DNA of 21,800 nucleotides, taken from a virus. The translations under genes and the position numbers were made by a program. Every line of letters starts with the position of its first letter. The first letter of the stretch is position 1. Below the pieces are notes generated by a model. That model was not told where the DNA came from. It saw only the letters and a list, made by a program, of their open reading frames with translations, and did no database searches. The DNA is taken from IMG/VR virus record IMGVR_UViG_3300003322_000268, positions 1 to 21,800 of that record; one strand, written 5' to 3'. Positions 21,766 through 21,800 of this stretch are shown here, in pieces.

Positions 21766-21800
21766 GATGTTTTAGAATTGGTTCCTGAGAATCATCTGTT

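Noticed and set aside
1-21800. Diversity-generating retroelement, as in phage BPP-1
   Set aside because: No reverse transcriptase, template/variable repeat pair or Mtd-like C-type lectin gene was seen in this window.
1-21800. CRISPR array or insertion sequence
   Set aside because: No regularly spaced repeats and no transposase were found; the four element copies are thousands of bases apart.

Overview
The window looks like most of the genome of a temperate, short-tailed (podovirus-type) dsDNA phage or prophage. Every supported gene lies on the minus strand, so transcription runs from the right edge to the left edge. Order and protein families fit the T7/Bordetella-BPP-1 type of podovirus: small and large terminase, head-tail connector (portal), scaffold, major capsid, a post-capsid structural protein, gp11-like and gp12-like tail-tube proteins, gp14-like internal core protein, an internal virion protein with a muramidase domain, and a giant internal/polyvalent protein that runs off the left edge. 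GC is high (roughly 60 percent by eye). The host cannot be named from this sequence. A Gram-negative bacterium is likely, and the integron-type integrase would fit Verrucomicrobiota, Planctomycetota or Proteobacteria, but that is a weak inference.

Region by region, in transcription order. 21765-18678 is the early/integration-replication block: an integron-integrase-type tyrosine recombinase, a VRR-NUC nuclease, a 62-aa protein, a replication initiator-like protein and a DnaC-like helicase-loader ATPase, all overlapping or almost touching. 18597-18254 holds a possible 29-aa ORF and a zinc-ribbon protein. 18145-15849 is packaging: terS, terL and a 47-aa protein. 15819-12161 is head assembly: a coiled-coil protein, portal, a Bbp19-like small protein, an unknown protein and a scaffold-like protein, ending in a strong intrinsic terminator. 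11918-9792 holds the capsid, a post-capsid protein and the gp11-like adaptor. 9792-6976 is the 938-aa gp12-like tail protein. 6974-5852 is an unusual two-gene cassette: a sulfotransferase-like P-loop protein and a degenerate citrate-synthase-like protein. 5848-1 is the internal core/ejection block with an embedded lysozyme.

Most gene junctions are ATGA-type overlaps, so the few real gaps stand out. A nearly identical 16-17-bp element (TGTTTCAACTCGAACCC on the minus strand) lies in three of those gaps: before terS, after terL, and just behind the terminator before the capsid gene. A fourth copy lies in the opposite orientation at the start of the sulfotransferase-like gene. It is the best candidate for a phage-specific promoter or regulator site.

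The most interesting features are this repeated element, the sulfotransferase/citrate-synthase-like cassette inside the virion operon, an integron-type integrase serving a phage, an internal ribosome-binding site that could release a free endolysin from the virion-lysozyme gene, and two kinds of short repeat inside the replication gene: 11-bp iteron-like copies and a CCAA tetranucleotide tract. No repressor, holin, replicative helicase, polymerase, tRNA, rRNA, CRISPR or insertion sequence was recognised. The long plus-strand ORFs are antisense shadows.
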